The notes under the pieces are model-generated. The model did no database searches and had not been told where the DNA came from. It was given only the letters and a program-made list of their open reading frames with translations. A DNA stretch of 64,000 nt. Source: Roseibium sp. Lineage in GTDB: Bacteria > Pseudomonadota > Alphaproteobacteria > Rhizobiales > Stappiaceae. The position numbers and the translations under genes were made by a program. Location: the NCBI GenBank assembly GCA_017643215.1, contig JAEPNV010000014.1:62001-126000 (forward strand). The letters are read 5' to 3'. Positions 42,661-51,125 of this stretch are shown piece after piece. The number at the start of each line of letters is the position of its first letter. The stretch's first letter is position 1.

Positions 42661-44347
42661 CGCATGTCTCGATCTTGGCCACCTCTTCGCAGTCGCGCGC
42701 GGCCTTTTCGGCCGCGAGAATTGTTGAAATGGCCACCGGTTTGATCGGCACACGCGGCGCAAAAAAGCTCAAATCGTCAATGGCCTGACCGGTGGCTTGA
42801 GACACGATTTGCGCCGCGAGCGGGCCGCAATAGCGCCCCTGACAGCGTCCCATGCCCACCCGGGTCGCGCGCTTGAGCGTCCCGATATGGCCTGGCTTTG
42901 TTGACAAGCCTGCGCGCACGTCGCCAACGGTCAATTCCTCGCAGCGGCACAGAATCGTGTCGTCCGCCAAAGCCGCAGTGTCCTTTGGAGCGATGTCGTA
43001 GAGCCTCCACAGATTCTTTTGGAACAAGCGGTGTTTCGCCAGTTTTCGGCGTTTCTGCGATAAGTCCGCAGCGTTACCGTGGCCAGTTGCTGCGGCCGCG
43101 CTCGCGCCGGCAATCTCGCCTTCAATCCGCGCGGCCGGCGCACCGCCGAGCCCCGTGCAATCGCCAATCGCATAAACGCCGGTGACGCTTGTTTCCATCG
43201 ACGCGTTTTTCTCGCACCGCAAATGCCCCATCGCTGTGTCGTAGTGCATTTGCGCGCCGAGCAGGCGCAGGATTTCATTTTGGGGCTCAAAGCCGCCATT
43301 CATGCACAGCGCATCGATCTGAACCGTCTCTTCGCGCCCGGACGCGCCGCGAAACGTCGCCGCGAGCCCATTACTTTCCCTAGTGACCCTGATCAGTTCG
43401 GTGCCAGTATGAACCTTGATCCCGTGCCGGCGAAGGCCTGCGAGCATCCCCAAACCTTGCAGGGTCAGCTTCGGATCAGAAGCGGCCATGGAAAGGGCGG
43501 CGAGGGGTCTTGTCAAAGCCGATTTCGCGCGTTCGGCAATGTAGACGATTTCAGCGCCGCCTTTTCCAAGTTCCAGAGCCACCTGCACATTGAGCGGCCC
43601 CGACCCGCAAACGGCAATACGCATTCCGGGAAGTGTTTGATAGCTCCGCCAAAGGGTCTGCGCCGCTCCTGTCGTCATCACGCCCGGCATCGTCCATCCC
43701 GGAACTGGGACCGGCCGTTCGTAGGCGCCGGTCGCGATGATCGCCGTTTTCGGTGTGGCGATCACGGGCACGCCATCGCGATGGCCAAAGAATCGGAGAC
43801 CGTCAAAAGCGCCCCAGAGTTCCACACCCGCGATCACTTGCGCGCCGGATGCCCGCGTCCTTTCAACCAGCCGTGCACCCTCAGCCTGCTGCTGGTCGAG
43901 GATCGTCTTGTCGGCTGCCTGTTTGTAATATTGGCCTCCGGCCACCTTGCGCTCGTCGATCAGAACCACATTGGCGCCAGCTTCAGCGGCCGTACTGGCC
44001 GCCGACAAACCTCCAGCCCCACCGCCAATCACCAATACGTCCGGGGAGAGCCGAAGCGCTTCTGCCGACGGTGGTTCCACGGCGGCTCCGAATTCCGGAA
44101 GGGCCACCTGACGGGCCACCTCCATGCCATCTTCGACCGGCGTCATGCACGCCCGGCGGTTGGGAACACCGTCAATGGTGACCAGGCAGTCCTGGCAGAC
44201 GCCCATACCGCAGAAGATACCGCGCTCGGCGTCTTTCGCGGTGTCCCGAAAGGCGCGAACGCCGGCTTCAGTGAGAGCCGCCGCGAGGCTTTGTCCGTCT
44301 CGCGCGGTGATGTCTTTTCCGTTGAACCGAAAGGTCTTCGCACCCAT
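42647..44347 (-). CDS. Fused 2Fe-2S/FAD-NAD/BFD-like dehydrogenase subunit (HcnAB/OoxA/LhpE-F type)
   Basis: A 566-aa protein joining parts that are often separate genes. Residues 1-90 form a ferredoxin-like 2Fe-2S domain with Cys46, Cys51, Cys54 and Cys67 (FCGMGVCQDC). Residues 100-425 are a pyridine-nucleotide-disulfide-type FAD domain (VLVIGGGAGGLSAAS, IAVCGSGPLNVQVALEL, GVYAIGDCTGLGG). Residues 465-510 have Cys467, Cys469, Cys502 and Cys507, a BFD-like second 2Fe-2S site (LCRCEEL, GRCQGRYCG). Start ATG 44347, 5 nt after the lambda-crystallin-like gene stop. It passes electrons from the DAO-type partner. Confidence 0.92.
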   Translation of the reverse strand: MGAKTFRFNGKDITARDGQSLAAALTEAGVRAFRDTAKDAERGIFCGMGVCQDCLVTIDGVPNRRACMTPVEDGMEVARQVALPEFGAAVEPPSAEALRLSPDVLVIGGGAGGLSAASTAAEAGANVVLIDERKVAGGQYYKQAADKTILDQQQAEGARLVERTRASGAQVIAGVELWGAFDGLRFFGHRDGVPVIATPKTAIIATGAYERPVPVPGWTMPGVMTTGAAQTLWRSYQTLPGMRIAVCGSGPLNVQVALELGKGGAEIVYIAERAKSALTRPLAALSMAASDPKLTLQGLGMLAGLRRHGIKVHTGTELIRVTRESNGLAATFRGASGREETVQIDALCMNGGFEPQNEILRLLGAQMHYDTAMGHLRCEKNASMETSVTGVYAIGDCTGLGGAPAARIEGEIAGASAAAATGHGNAADLSQKRRKLAKHRLFQKNLWRLYDIAPKDTAALADDTILCRCEELTVGDVRAGLSTKPGHIGTLKRATRVGMGRCQGRYCGPLAAQIVSQATGQAIDDLSFFAPRVPIKPVAISTILAAEKAARDCEEVAKIETCDAGG

Positions 44348-44352
44348 TGGCG

Positions 44353-45297
44353 TCAGTCCTGCATCAGCTTATCGCGTTCCGCCACGAGCCGGGCCACGGC
44401 CGAGGAGCGCCAGGCAACCCGTTTGGGAAGCGCGCCGGCCGGCAGCACACTCCGCCGCTGCGCATCAACCTTTGCAACCAAATCCGAATTCCAATCAACC
44501 GTTTCTCCGCGATCTTCGCCGATGCGCTTGTATGCCGGGCCCATGCGGGCCGCGTGTGCCTTGATCCCGCCAGGGGTGTTGAGTTCAGCCGTTTCAAAGG
44601 GGCCCGACAGCGCCCAGCGCGGTCCAAGCCCCATGCGCATGACCGTATCGATCCCGGCCGCGTCGGTCACGCCTTCATCAACAAGGCGGTAGGCTTCGCG
44701 CAGCACCGCGCTTTGCAGACGGTTCAGCACGAACCCTTCAATTTCATGGCCGAGTTGGACCGCTTCAAACCCGACCGCCCGAAACACATCCGAGGCGGTT
44801 TTGGTCGCGTCGGGATCGGTGCCCGGCGCTGGAACCAGTTCGATGATCCGCAGGACCGACGGGGGATTGACCGGGTGCGCCACAAGACAGCGGCGCTGAC
44901 GTTCTGGCTCGGGCACGATCTGGGAGATGGTGATGGCGGAGGATGCGGTCGCAACAACAGCCTCGCGGCTCACATGCGACAGGATGTCGGCAAAGATCGC
45001 TTGTTTGGCCGTCACATCTTCGGGACCGCACTCCAGAATCAGATCGGCATCAGCAATGGACGTTCCGGCTTGATCCAAGACATTGATCACGCCGGCGCCG
45101 CCACGCGTGAGACCCGCAGCCCCGATGGCCGCCTGGTGAACCGCAATTTCTAGATCGGCGGCCGCGCGGCGCGCAATGTCGGGATCGACCAGGCGAACAT
45201 GCGCGCCGGAATCGGCAAAAACCGCGGCGAAGGAGAGACCGATCGAGCCCGCACCAAGGATCGTGATCTTGCGGGGTGTTGGTGTTTTGTCTTGCAT
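44353..45297 (-). CDS. 3-hydroxyacyl-CoA dehydrogenase-fold protein, lambda-crystallin/carnitine dehydrogenase-like
   Basis: A 314-aa NAD-dependent dehydrogenase: ITILGAGSIGLSFAAVFADSG cofactor motif, ECGPEDVTAKQAIF, ATASSAITISQI, the catalytic-His segment VAHPVNPPSVLRIIELVP and GFVLNRLQSAVLREAYRLV. Length and motifs fit the L-gulonate 3-dehydrogenase/L-carnitine dehydrogenase group more than fatty-acid enzymes. ATG 45297 has no ribosome site; the IclR operator ends two bases upstream, so a leaderless message is possible. First gene of a three-gene operon with the FAD dehydrogenase. Confidence 0.88.
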   Translation of the reverse strand: MQDKTPTPRKITILGAGSIGLSFAAVFADSGAHVRLVDPDIARRAAADLEIAVHQAAIGAAGLTRGGAGVINVLDQAGTSIADADLILECGPEDVTAKQAIFADILSHVSREAVVATASSAITISQIVPEPERQRRCLVAHPVNPPSVLRIIELVPAPGTDPDATKTASDVFRAVGFEAVQLGHEIEGFVLNRLQSAVLREAYRLVDEGVTDAAGIDTVMRMGLGPRWALSGPFETAELNTPGGIKAHAARMGPAYKRIGEDRGETVDWNSDLVAKVDAQRRSVLPAGALPKRVAWRSSAVARLVAERDKLMQD

Positions 45298-45299
45298 GC

Positions 45300-45333
45300 G
45301 TTCACATAACGCACAAATGTGCGGCCTAAGCAA
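45300..45333. promoter_or_regulatory. IclR operator array B
   Basis: GTTCACATAACGCAC (45300-45314) is a full match and identical to the site at 54169. GTGCGGCCTAAGCAA (45319-45333) is a half-conserved copy at +19 bp. It lies between the leftward dehydrogenase gene, whose ATG ends two bases from it, and the rightward SDR. In the leftward direction TTATGT is placed as a -10 for a transcript starting at the ATG. Confidence 0.66.
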
Positions 45334-45391
45334 ATGAGAAATGGGCCCATTTGGTTTGCGCTTTCAAACACCAGTCCTGGAGGTTTCGGCC

Positions 45392-46150
45392 ATGGTAGAA
45401 AATCTGTCCTTGAGGGGCCGCCGCGCTGTGGTCACCGGCGCGGCCAGGGGGCTCGGCCGCGCCATCGCCGCGCGGCTGGCCGAGGCGGGCACCGAGATCA
45501 TCGCGGTGGATCTGCCTGACATCGCGAACGACCTGCCGGCCGGTTTCCAGACGGAGGCGATCGATCTGGCCGACGACCAGGCTCTGGATCAACTCGCCGA
45601 GCTCGCGGATCGCCTCGAAACAGTGGACATTTTGATCGCCAATGCCGGCCTTGTCCCGCCCTGGCGCGGGATCGACCAGTTGGACCTTGAAGAATGGGAC
45701 CGTGTCATGCGCGTCAACGTCTTCGGCGTCGCGGCCACGATCGGGGCCTTTGCCGGTGCATTGGAGCGATCCGGGCGAGGCGCGGTCGTGGCGATGGCGT
45801 CCATCAATGGCTACAAGGCTCATCCAAAACAGGTGCTTTACACGGCCTCCAAACACGCTGTGATTGGCGTCGTTCGGGCCGCGGCCCTCGACCTTGGGGC
45901 CCGCAACATTCGCGTCAACGCGCTCGCACCGGGACCCATCGCCACGGAGGCACTGATCGGCAGGGTTCAGAACCGCCACGAAGCGGGCGGTCCGCCGCCG
46001 GATGAGGCGTTTTCCGGCCTTGCCGCAGAGACCGCTCTCGGACGCCTTGCAACGGAGACCGATGTGGCCAATGCCGCCGTCTTCCTCGCCTGCGAAGCAT
46101 CCGGCGGGATGACCGGCGTTGTCCTGCCCGTGGAAGCGGGCTTGGCCTAG
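45392..46150 (+). CDS. Short-chain dehydrogenase/reductase
   Basis: A 252-aa classical SDR: VTGAARGLGRAIAARL, DILIANAGLVPPW, catalytic Ser in MASINGYKAHPKQ, YxxxK in LYTASKHAVIGV, then VNALAPGPIATEAL. CTGGAGGTTTC before ATG 45392. Divergent from the lambda-crystallin-like gene over operator array B. Its stop shares CTAG (46147-46150) with the convergent isomerase-like gene. Confidence 0.92.
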   Translation: MVENLSLRGRRAVVTGAARGLGRAIAARLAEAGTEIIAVDLPDIANDLPAGFQTEAIDLADDQALDQLAELADRLETVDILIANAGLVPPWRGIDQLDLEEWDRVMRVNVFGVAATIGAFAGALERSGRGAVVAMASINGYKAHPKQVLYTASKHAVIGVVRAAALDLGARNIRVNALAPGPIATEALIGRVQNRHEAGGPPPDEAFSGLAAETALGRLATETDVANAAVFLACEASGGMTGVVLPVEAGLA

Positions 46151-46986
46151 CCGCGCGGAGCCCAGCCGTTGGCGGCAAGAATGTCGTGGCTGGCCCTGAT
46201 GTCGCCATCGGGGTCCGCGCCGTCCGCAAGTGCATCCGCGATGATCTCCAGCACGGTCACGCCCTGGTAGCCAATATCCCTCAGCGCCTTCGCGGTGGGG
46301 CCTGGTTCGACAATCCCAGTCCCTAGTTTCGCGTGTTTAAAGTCGTCGTAGCCGGAATCGGAGATATGCACGTTCTTCACCAGGCTGCCGAGCATACGAA
46401 TGGCCTCGGCCGGGTCTTCCTTGATGAAAGCGCTGTTGCAGACGTCAAAATTCACGCCGATCTCGGGACCGATCAATGCGGCCGTATCAGCCATGTCCTT
46501 CGCCGTCGGGAGGTAAGTGAACGGCACGTTTTCAAGGAGAAGCTGCACGCCGGTGCCCTTGGCATAGGCGATGAGGTCCTTCATGCCTTCAACGAACCAG
46601 TCGAGCATCCATTGGTGCGGCGGATTGATGAGGCTGTTGACCGGTCCGGGTATGGCAACCACATACGGGCATTCCAATTCGGCCGCAAAATCGATCGCTT
46701 CCTTGTAGCGGTCCAAGGTGTAGGCGCGCATCAGCCGATCCACCCCATTGGGGTTGTTGTCCAGCAACGGATAACAGAAGCTGCTCACATGACCGCCTTC
46801 GCCGTTGAGCCATGCCTTGTAATCCCGCCGGTCGGCGACCGTCAGCTCGCGCGGCCAGCAGTGCGGCGGAAAGATCATCAACTCATACGTGTCGTAGCCG
46901 AGCGTTTTCAGGTGTTTCAGTGCATCCAGGCCGCCATGGGAATAGAGGAAGGGGAAGGTACTGGCGGCAACACGGAGCGGGGACAT
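46147..46986 (-). CDS. Xylose-isomerase-like TIM-barrel sugar phosphate isomerase/epimerase
   Basis: A 279-aa protein of the AP_endonuc_2/IolE-like fold: LKTLGYDTYELMIFPP, QLLLENVPFTYLPTAKDM (metal-site Glu), GVNFDVCNSAFIKEDP, NVHISDSGYDDFKHAKLGTG (metal-site His) and LEIIADALADGADPD. The family includes isomerases, epimerases and dehydratases, so the reaction is not known. ATG 46986, with operator array C upstream. Confidence 0.88.
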   Translation of the reverse strand: MSPLRVAASTFPFLYSHGGLDALKHLKTLGYDTYELMIFPPHCWPRELTVADRRDYKAWLNGEGGHVSSFCYPLLDNNPNGVDRLMRAYTLDRYKEAIDFAAELECPYVVAIPGPVNSLINPPHQWMLDWFVEGMKDLIAYAKGTGVQLLLENVPFTYLPTAKDMADTAALIGPEIGVNFDVCNSAFIKEDPAEAIRMLGSLVKNVHISDSGYDDFKHAKLGTGIVEPGPTAKALRDIGYQGVTVLEIIADALADGADPDGDIRASHDILAANGWAPRG

Positions 46987-47023
46987 GGACGGACCTTTCT
47001 GCTTGTCTGAGCTTCCGCGCCAT

Positions 47024-47057
47024 GTTCAAATAGCGCACATAAGTTACTATAACGCAC
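47024..47057. promoter_or_regulatory. IclR operator array C with embedded promoter
   Basis: GTTCAAATAGCGCAC (47024-47038) is a full match. GTTACTATAACGCAC (47043-47057) is a second copy exactly 19 bp on. For the rightward OYE gene, TTCAAA (47025-47030), 17 bp and TATAAC (47048-47053) make a promoter whose two hexamers lie in successive operator units. Leftward it faces the isomerase-like gene. Confidence 0.7.
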
Positions 47058-47103
47058 GACTCGCGACGATCAATCGCAATTTCCCAAAGGTCCAAGGTCT
47101 TCC

Positions 47104-48204
47104 ATGTCTGCTCAATTGTTCACGCCCTTTCAGTTGGGAGGGCTTACCGTCCCCAATCGTGTCGTTGTCTCGCCGATGTGCCAGTATGCGGCCACGGACG
47201 GGGTGCCGGGCGACTGGCATCTTGTACATCTGGGCCAGTTTGCAATGTCAGGGCCGGGCACCGTGTTCGTCGAGGCGACGGGTGTCGAACCGAACGGGCG
47301 AATCACGCACGGCTGCACCGGTCTTTACGACGATGCGTGCGAACAGGCCTTTTCAAGAATCATAAGCTTCATGAAGTCCGTCAGTGACGTGCGAGTCGGC
47401 ATTCAGCTCAGCCACGCAGGGCGAAAGGGAAGTACGGTTGCACCGTGGGAAGGCGGCGGCCTGATTGAGGGCGACGGCGCGTGGGTCACGGATGCCCCCT
47501 CGGCCGTTCCTTATCTGCCGGGCTGGCCGGAGCCCCGTGCCATGGATGATGCGGCGCTGAAACGGGTCCGCGACGCGTTCGTTGACGCCGCCAGACGGGC
47601 GGACCGGGCCGGATTCGACCTGATCGAATTGCACGTCGCCCACGGATACCTGCTGCACCAATTCTTGTCGCCGATCACCAACCGGCGGCAGGACCAGTAC
47701 GGCGGTTCACTTGAAAACCGCATGCGCTATCCGCTTGAGGTCTTTAAGGCCGTGCGCGATGCGTTTTCCTCCGATAAACCGGTGGCCGTGCGTCTTTCGG
47801 CCACCGATTGGATCGACGGGGGATGGGATGTGACCGGGTCCCTGGCGTTTTCACAAGCGCTGAAAGACGCCGGCTGCGCAATGATCGACGTCACCTCCGG
47901 CGGGCTGGATCAGCGCCAGGAGATCACCACCGGGCCCGGCTATCAGGTGGGTTTCGCCGAGACAATCCGGCGCGAGGTTGGCATGCCGGTCATGGCGGTT
48001 GGCCAAATCACCGACCCGATTCAGGCCGAAACGATCGTCGCGACCGGTCAGGCGGATCTGGTGGCCCTGGCGCGTGGCATGCTCTGGGACCCGCGCTGGA
48101 CCTGGAAGGCGGCCGTGGCGCTGCGGGCGGAAATCGCGCTCCCGGCGCCTTACGCGCGCTGCAATCCGGCCCTTGCGGCGACGCCGTTCGTGAAGCGGAG
48201 CTAG
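47104..48204 (+). CDS. Old yellow enzyme family FMN oxidoreductase, YqjM-like
   Basis: A 366-aa TIM-barrel flavoenzyme. FMN-tuning Cys26 and Tyr28 in SPMCQYAA mark the YqjM class. Other motifs: QLSHAGRKGS (residues 101-110), the substrate His pair in IELHVAHGYLLHQFLSP, NRRQDQYGGSLENRMR and the phosphate-site VGQITDP with ALARGMLWDPRW. Members reduce activated C=C bonds; relatives also demethylate N-methyl-prolines. Start ATG 47104. It precedes an SDR gene by 2 nt in one operon. Confidence 0.92.
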   Translation: MSAQLFTPFQLGGLTVPNRVVVSPMCQYAATDGVPGDWHLVHLGQFAMSGPGTVFVEATGVEPNGRITHGCTGLYDDACEQAFSRIISFMKSVSDVRVGIQLSHAGRKGSTVAPWEGGGLIEGDGAWVTDAPSAVPYLPGWPEPRAMDDAALKRVRDAFVDAARRADRAGFDLIELHVAHGYLLHQFLSPITNRRQDQYGGSLENRMRYPLEVFKAVRDAFSSDKPVAVRLSATDWIDGGWDVTGSLAFSQALKDAGCAMIDVTSGGLDQRQEITTGPGYQVGFAETIRREVGMPVMAVGQITDPIQAETIVATGQADLVALARGMLWDPRWTWKAAVALRAEIALPAPYARCNPALAATPFVKRS

Positions 48205-48206
48205 TT

Positions 48207-48968
48207 ATGGGCGAACTGACGGGCAAGACCATCATTGTCACCGGAGCGTCGAAAGGCATTGGCGCCGCAACCGCGCGGTTGATGATCAAAGCCGGTGCAA
48301 AAGTCATCGCGCACTATGGCGGAGACCGCGCGGGTGCCGAGAACGCGGCGCAAGGCAATGCTCATCTGATGCAAGCCGATTTTGCCGATATGCATGCCGT
48401 CGACCGCTTCTGGGAGGAGGCGATCGAGGTCGCGAACGGCCGGGTGGATGTTCTGGTCAACAATGCCGGCATCATGCGCCAGACCGGCGGCATACACGAC
48501 CCGATCGACGACTGGGATACGGTCTGGGCCGAGGCGATGGCCATCAACGTGCACGCACCGGCCCGTCTGATGCGCCATGCCGTCCGGCGCTGGCTGGACG
48601 CTGGCGAAACCGGGTCGATCATTGGAATTGGAAGCTGGGTAACGACCCGCGGGACATCACATCCTGGCGCGATCGCCTATGCGGCCTCCAAGGCCGCGAT
48701 ATCGGCGGCCACCAAGACGGTTGCGCGCAACTACGCGGCGCAGGGCATCCTTGCGTATGTCATTTCACCCGGCGTTGTGCGCACACGGATGTCGGTTGAG
48801 ACGGCCGCCAAGGTTGGCGGCGAGGACGCGGTGACGGCCACATTGCCCATGGGCGAATGGGTCCCGCCGGAAGACATTGCCGAAACCGCTGTATTCCTGG
48901 CCACCGGCCGCGCCCGCCATTTGACCGGCGCGACCATTGATCTCAACGGCGCGGCTTATATCCGCTGA
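48207..48968 (+). CDS. Short-chain dehydrogenase/reductase
   Basis: A 253-aa SDR: VTGASKGIGAATARLM, DVLVNNAGIMRQTGG, catalytic Ser in IIGIGSWVTTRG and YxxxK in AYAASKAAISAATK, then ISPGVVRTRMS. It starts two bases after the OYE stop (TAGTTATG), so it is expressed with it from array C. Convergent, 2 nt apart, with the second DapA-family gene. Confidence 0.92.
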   Translation: MGELTGKTIIVTGASKGIGAATARLMIKAGAKVIAHYGGDRAGAENAAQGNAHLMQADFADMHAVDRFWEEAIEVANGRVDVLVNNAGIMRQTGGIHDPIDDWDTVWAEAMAINVHAPARLMRHAVRRWLDAGETGSIIGIGSWVTTRGTSHPGAIAYAASKAAISAATKTVARNYAAQGILAYVISPGVVRTRMSVETAAKVGGEDAVTATLPMGEWVPPEDIAETAVFLATGRARHLTGATIDLNGAAYIR

Positions 48969-48970
48969 TG

Positions 48971-49921
48971 TTATTCGGCCGCCAATTGCCTGGCTTCGAT
49001 CGCGTCAACGATCCGATCCAGCTCCTCCATCAACGGCACCATGCGGGCGACGCGGTCCCGGCCTTCCGCGCCGAGGCTTTCAAACGTGGTGATGGGCGCG
49101 CGGACATCCCCGACGGGGTATCCGGCAGCGGCGGCCAAGGCCTTGGAATAACACTGGTGACCATAAAGCGGGTGGCCTTCGGTGATGATGGCATCGAATT
49201 TCGAAATCACCGCCTGGACGGCCTGCACGTCATCCCAGCGGCCCTGTTCGGCCCATTCCACAAACTTCACCGAAGCCCGCGGAATATAGTTGCCATAAGG
49301 GTTCACGTAGCCCTTGGCCCCCATCTTGTAGCTTTCAAGGACCCGCTGCCCGGCCCAGACGTTCATCAGACCGTCGCTCTCGACGATGATATCGTGGACG
49401 CGCTCGATACGCTGGCTCGCTTCCTTGATGTACCGGATCTGATCGAAGCTCTTCGTAAGGTGCCCCACGAGCTTGGCGCTCATATCGACATTCGACGTGA
49501 ACGGGTTGTTGTAGAGCATGATCGGCAAATTGCAGCCGTCGCAGATCGCCTGATAGTAGTTGAAGATCTCGTCTTCGGTGGGCGTGTAGTAATAGGGCGG
49601 GATGATCATCAGCCCGTCCGCGCCCAGATCCTCGGCCTGTTTGGAATAGCGCACTGCGTTCGGTGTGTAGGCGTTCATCGTACCGACCCAGACGGTGATC
49701 CGACCGCTGATGTATTTGACCGTGTGATCGACGAACTGCTCGCGTTCGTCATCCGTCACGGTCAGGAACTCCCCGGTCGTTCCCAGAATAATGACCCCTG
49801 GAACGTCATTGGCCATCTGCCAGTCGAGGAAGCGTTCCCAAGCGGGATAGTCGATGGCCCGGCCGCCCTCGGTGAACGGGGTGATGGTGACAGTGTGACT
49901 GCCGGAAAAACTCTTGCTCAT
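48971..49921 (-). CDS. DapA/N-acetylneuraminate lyase family protein (copy 2)
   Basis: A 316-aa aldolase or dehydratase family protein: ILGTTGEFLTVTDDERE, PPYYYTPTEDEIFNYY, Tyr in IMLYNNPFTSNVDMS, Schiff-base Lys in IRYIKEASQRIERVHD. Clearly different from the copy at 34947, so the two probably act on different intermediates. ATG 49921 is chosen; the gap to the divergent FAD gene is only 41 bp and no consensus IclR site was seen there. Confidence 0.9.
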   Translation of the reverse strand: MSKSFSGSHTVTITPFTEGGRAIDYPAWERFLDWQMANDVPGVIILGTTGEFLTVTDDEREQFVDHTVKYISGRITVWVGTMNAYTPNAVRYSKQAEDLGADGLMIIPPYYYTPTEDEIFNYYQAICDGCNLPIMLYNNPFTSNVDMSAKLVGHLTKSFDQIRYIKEASQRIERVHDIIVESDGLMNVWAGQRVLESYKMGAKGYVNPYGNYIPRASVKFVEWAEQGRWDDVQAVQAVISKFDAIITEGHPLYGHQCYSKALAAAAGYPVGDVRAPITTFESLGAEGRDRVARMVPLMEELDRIVDAIEARQLAAE

Positions 49922-49962
49922 GCTGTTCTCACGGGTTGGACGCCGAAGGAAGTGTACCACTG

Positions 49963-51102
49963 ATGGCCGGCGGTTTTGATGTTGTGGTGATTGGTGGCGG
50001 TATCACGGGCTTGATGACCGCCTGGAACCTGGCGGACGGCGGGGCGAGGGTTGCACTTGTCGAAGCGGGTGACTTGGGGGCCGAAGCGTCCGGCGCCAAT
50101 GCCGGGTCGCTGCATCTGCAAATCCAATATCCAGAATTTGCGCTTTACGGCGAAGACTGGGCGCGAGCCTATGGTCCGTGCCTGGGATTTTTGAAGGCGT
50201 CGCTCGATCTTTGGCAGGCGTTGTCTGAACGGGTCGGAGAGGACTTGGACGTCAAACTGGGCGGCGGTATCATCGTTGCTCAAAACGATGAACAGATGCG
50301 GTTGATTGCGCGAAAAGCGCGGATCGAAGCCGCGCATGGCGTCGAAACCACGCTGCTGGACGGCGGTCAGTTGCGCGCTTTGGCGCCTTATTTGACCAAC
50401 ACGGCGGTCGGTGGTGGCTTTTGCGCGTTGGAGGGCAAAGCCAATCCGCTGCGCGCAACGCCGGCGGTTGCGCTGGCCGCGCAGCGGGCCGGTGTCACGA
50501 TCATGCGAAAGACCACCGTCACGGGCATTTCGGCGGAGACGGGCGGTTTTCAAATCGCGACCTCGAACGGGTTGCTGGAGGCGCAGCGCGTGGTCAATGC
50601 GGCCGGCGCGCGGGCAGGGGAGATCGCGGCGATGCTGGGCGTTGCGATTGAGATCGACGGCTTTCCGTTGCAAGTCACCGTCACAGAGCCGGTCGCCCCG
50701 CTCATTCCCCATCTTGTTTACTCGGCGGCCGGAAAGTTGTCGCTGAAGCAGGCCGCAAATGGCGGCTGCATCATCGGCGGCGGATGGCCGGCGGCGTTGC
50801 GTGCGAACGGCACGCTCTTCATCGATCCGGCCAGCCTGACCGGCAATATGGGCGTGGCCGCGGGTGTCGTGCCCAAGCTTGGACAGATGCGCGCGATCCG
50901 GAGCTGGACGGCATGGGTGAACGGGACCCCGGACTGGCGCCCCATCCTGGGTGAGGTGCCGAATAGACCCGGCTTTTTTTTGGCGCTTTTCCCCTGGGTC
51001 GGTTTCAGCGCCGCGCCGATGACCGCGAAGGTGATCGCCGAACTCGTGCTCGGCCGGCGGCCAAGCACAGACCTGAAAGGCGTTTCGGTCCTGGCGGACT
51101 GA
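49963..51102 (+). CDS. FAD-dependent oxidoreductase, DAO family (second copy)
   Basis: A 379-aa flavoprotein, paralogous to 41533-42660: both carry the ANAGSLH(L/V)Q(I/M)Q segment. FAD motif FDVVVIGGGITGLMTAWNLAD; C-terminal RSWTAWVNGTPDWRPILGE and LFPWVGFSAAPMTAK. AAGGAAGTG precedes ATG 49963. It stands alone between the divergent DapA-type gene and the convergent gcvPB-like gene; it may use the fused 2Fe-2S/FAD subunit or act as a separate oxidase. Confidence 0.88.
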   Translation: MAGGFDVVVIGGGITGLMTAWNLADGGARVALVEAGDLGAEASGANAGSLHLQIQYPEFALYGEDWARAYGPCLGFLKASLDLWQALSERVGEDLDVKLGGGIIVAQNDEQMRLIARKARIEAAHGVETTLLDGGQLRALAPYLTNTAVGGGFCALEGKANPLRATPAVALAAQRAGVTIMRKTTVTGISAETGGFQIATSNGLLEAQRVVNAAGARAGEIAAMLGVAIEIDGFPLQVTVTEPVAPLIPHLVYSAAGKLSLKQAANGGCIIGGGWPAALRANGTLFIDPASLTGNMGVAAGVVPKLGQMRAIRSWTAWVNGTPDWRPILGEVPNRPGFFLALFPWVGFSAAPMTAKVIAELVLGRRPSTDLKGVSVLAD

Positions 51103-51125
51103 CGGTCGTGCAGCGGCCACGGCGG

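Noticed and set aside
41533-44347. Hydrogen cyanide synthase (HcnABC) for the 2Fe-2S/FAD and DAO genes
   Set aside because: The architecture matches, but the same architecture is shared by hydroxyproline, opine and other amine dehydrogenases. Nothing in the sequence points to glycine oxidation to cyanide.
30583-44347. A trans-4-hydroxyproline degradation cluster (DapA-type deaminase, semialdehyde dehydrogenase, LhpBEF-like dehydrogenase)
   Set aside because: No proline-racemase-type hydroxyproline epimerase gene is present, and the sugar-type transporter, OYE, GcvP-like pair and aminotransferase do not fit.
45339-45352. Perfect 14-bp palindrome AAATGGGCCCATTT near operator array B
   Set aside because: It falls at the third 19-bp slot but does not match the GTKCR/YGMAC consensus; a single short palindrome with a GGGCCC core can arise by chance in GC-rich DNA.
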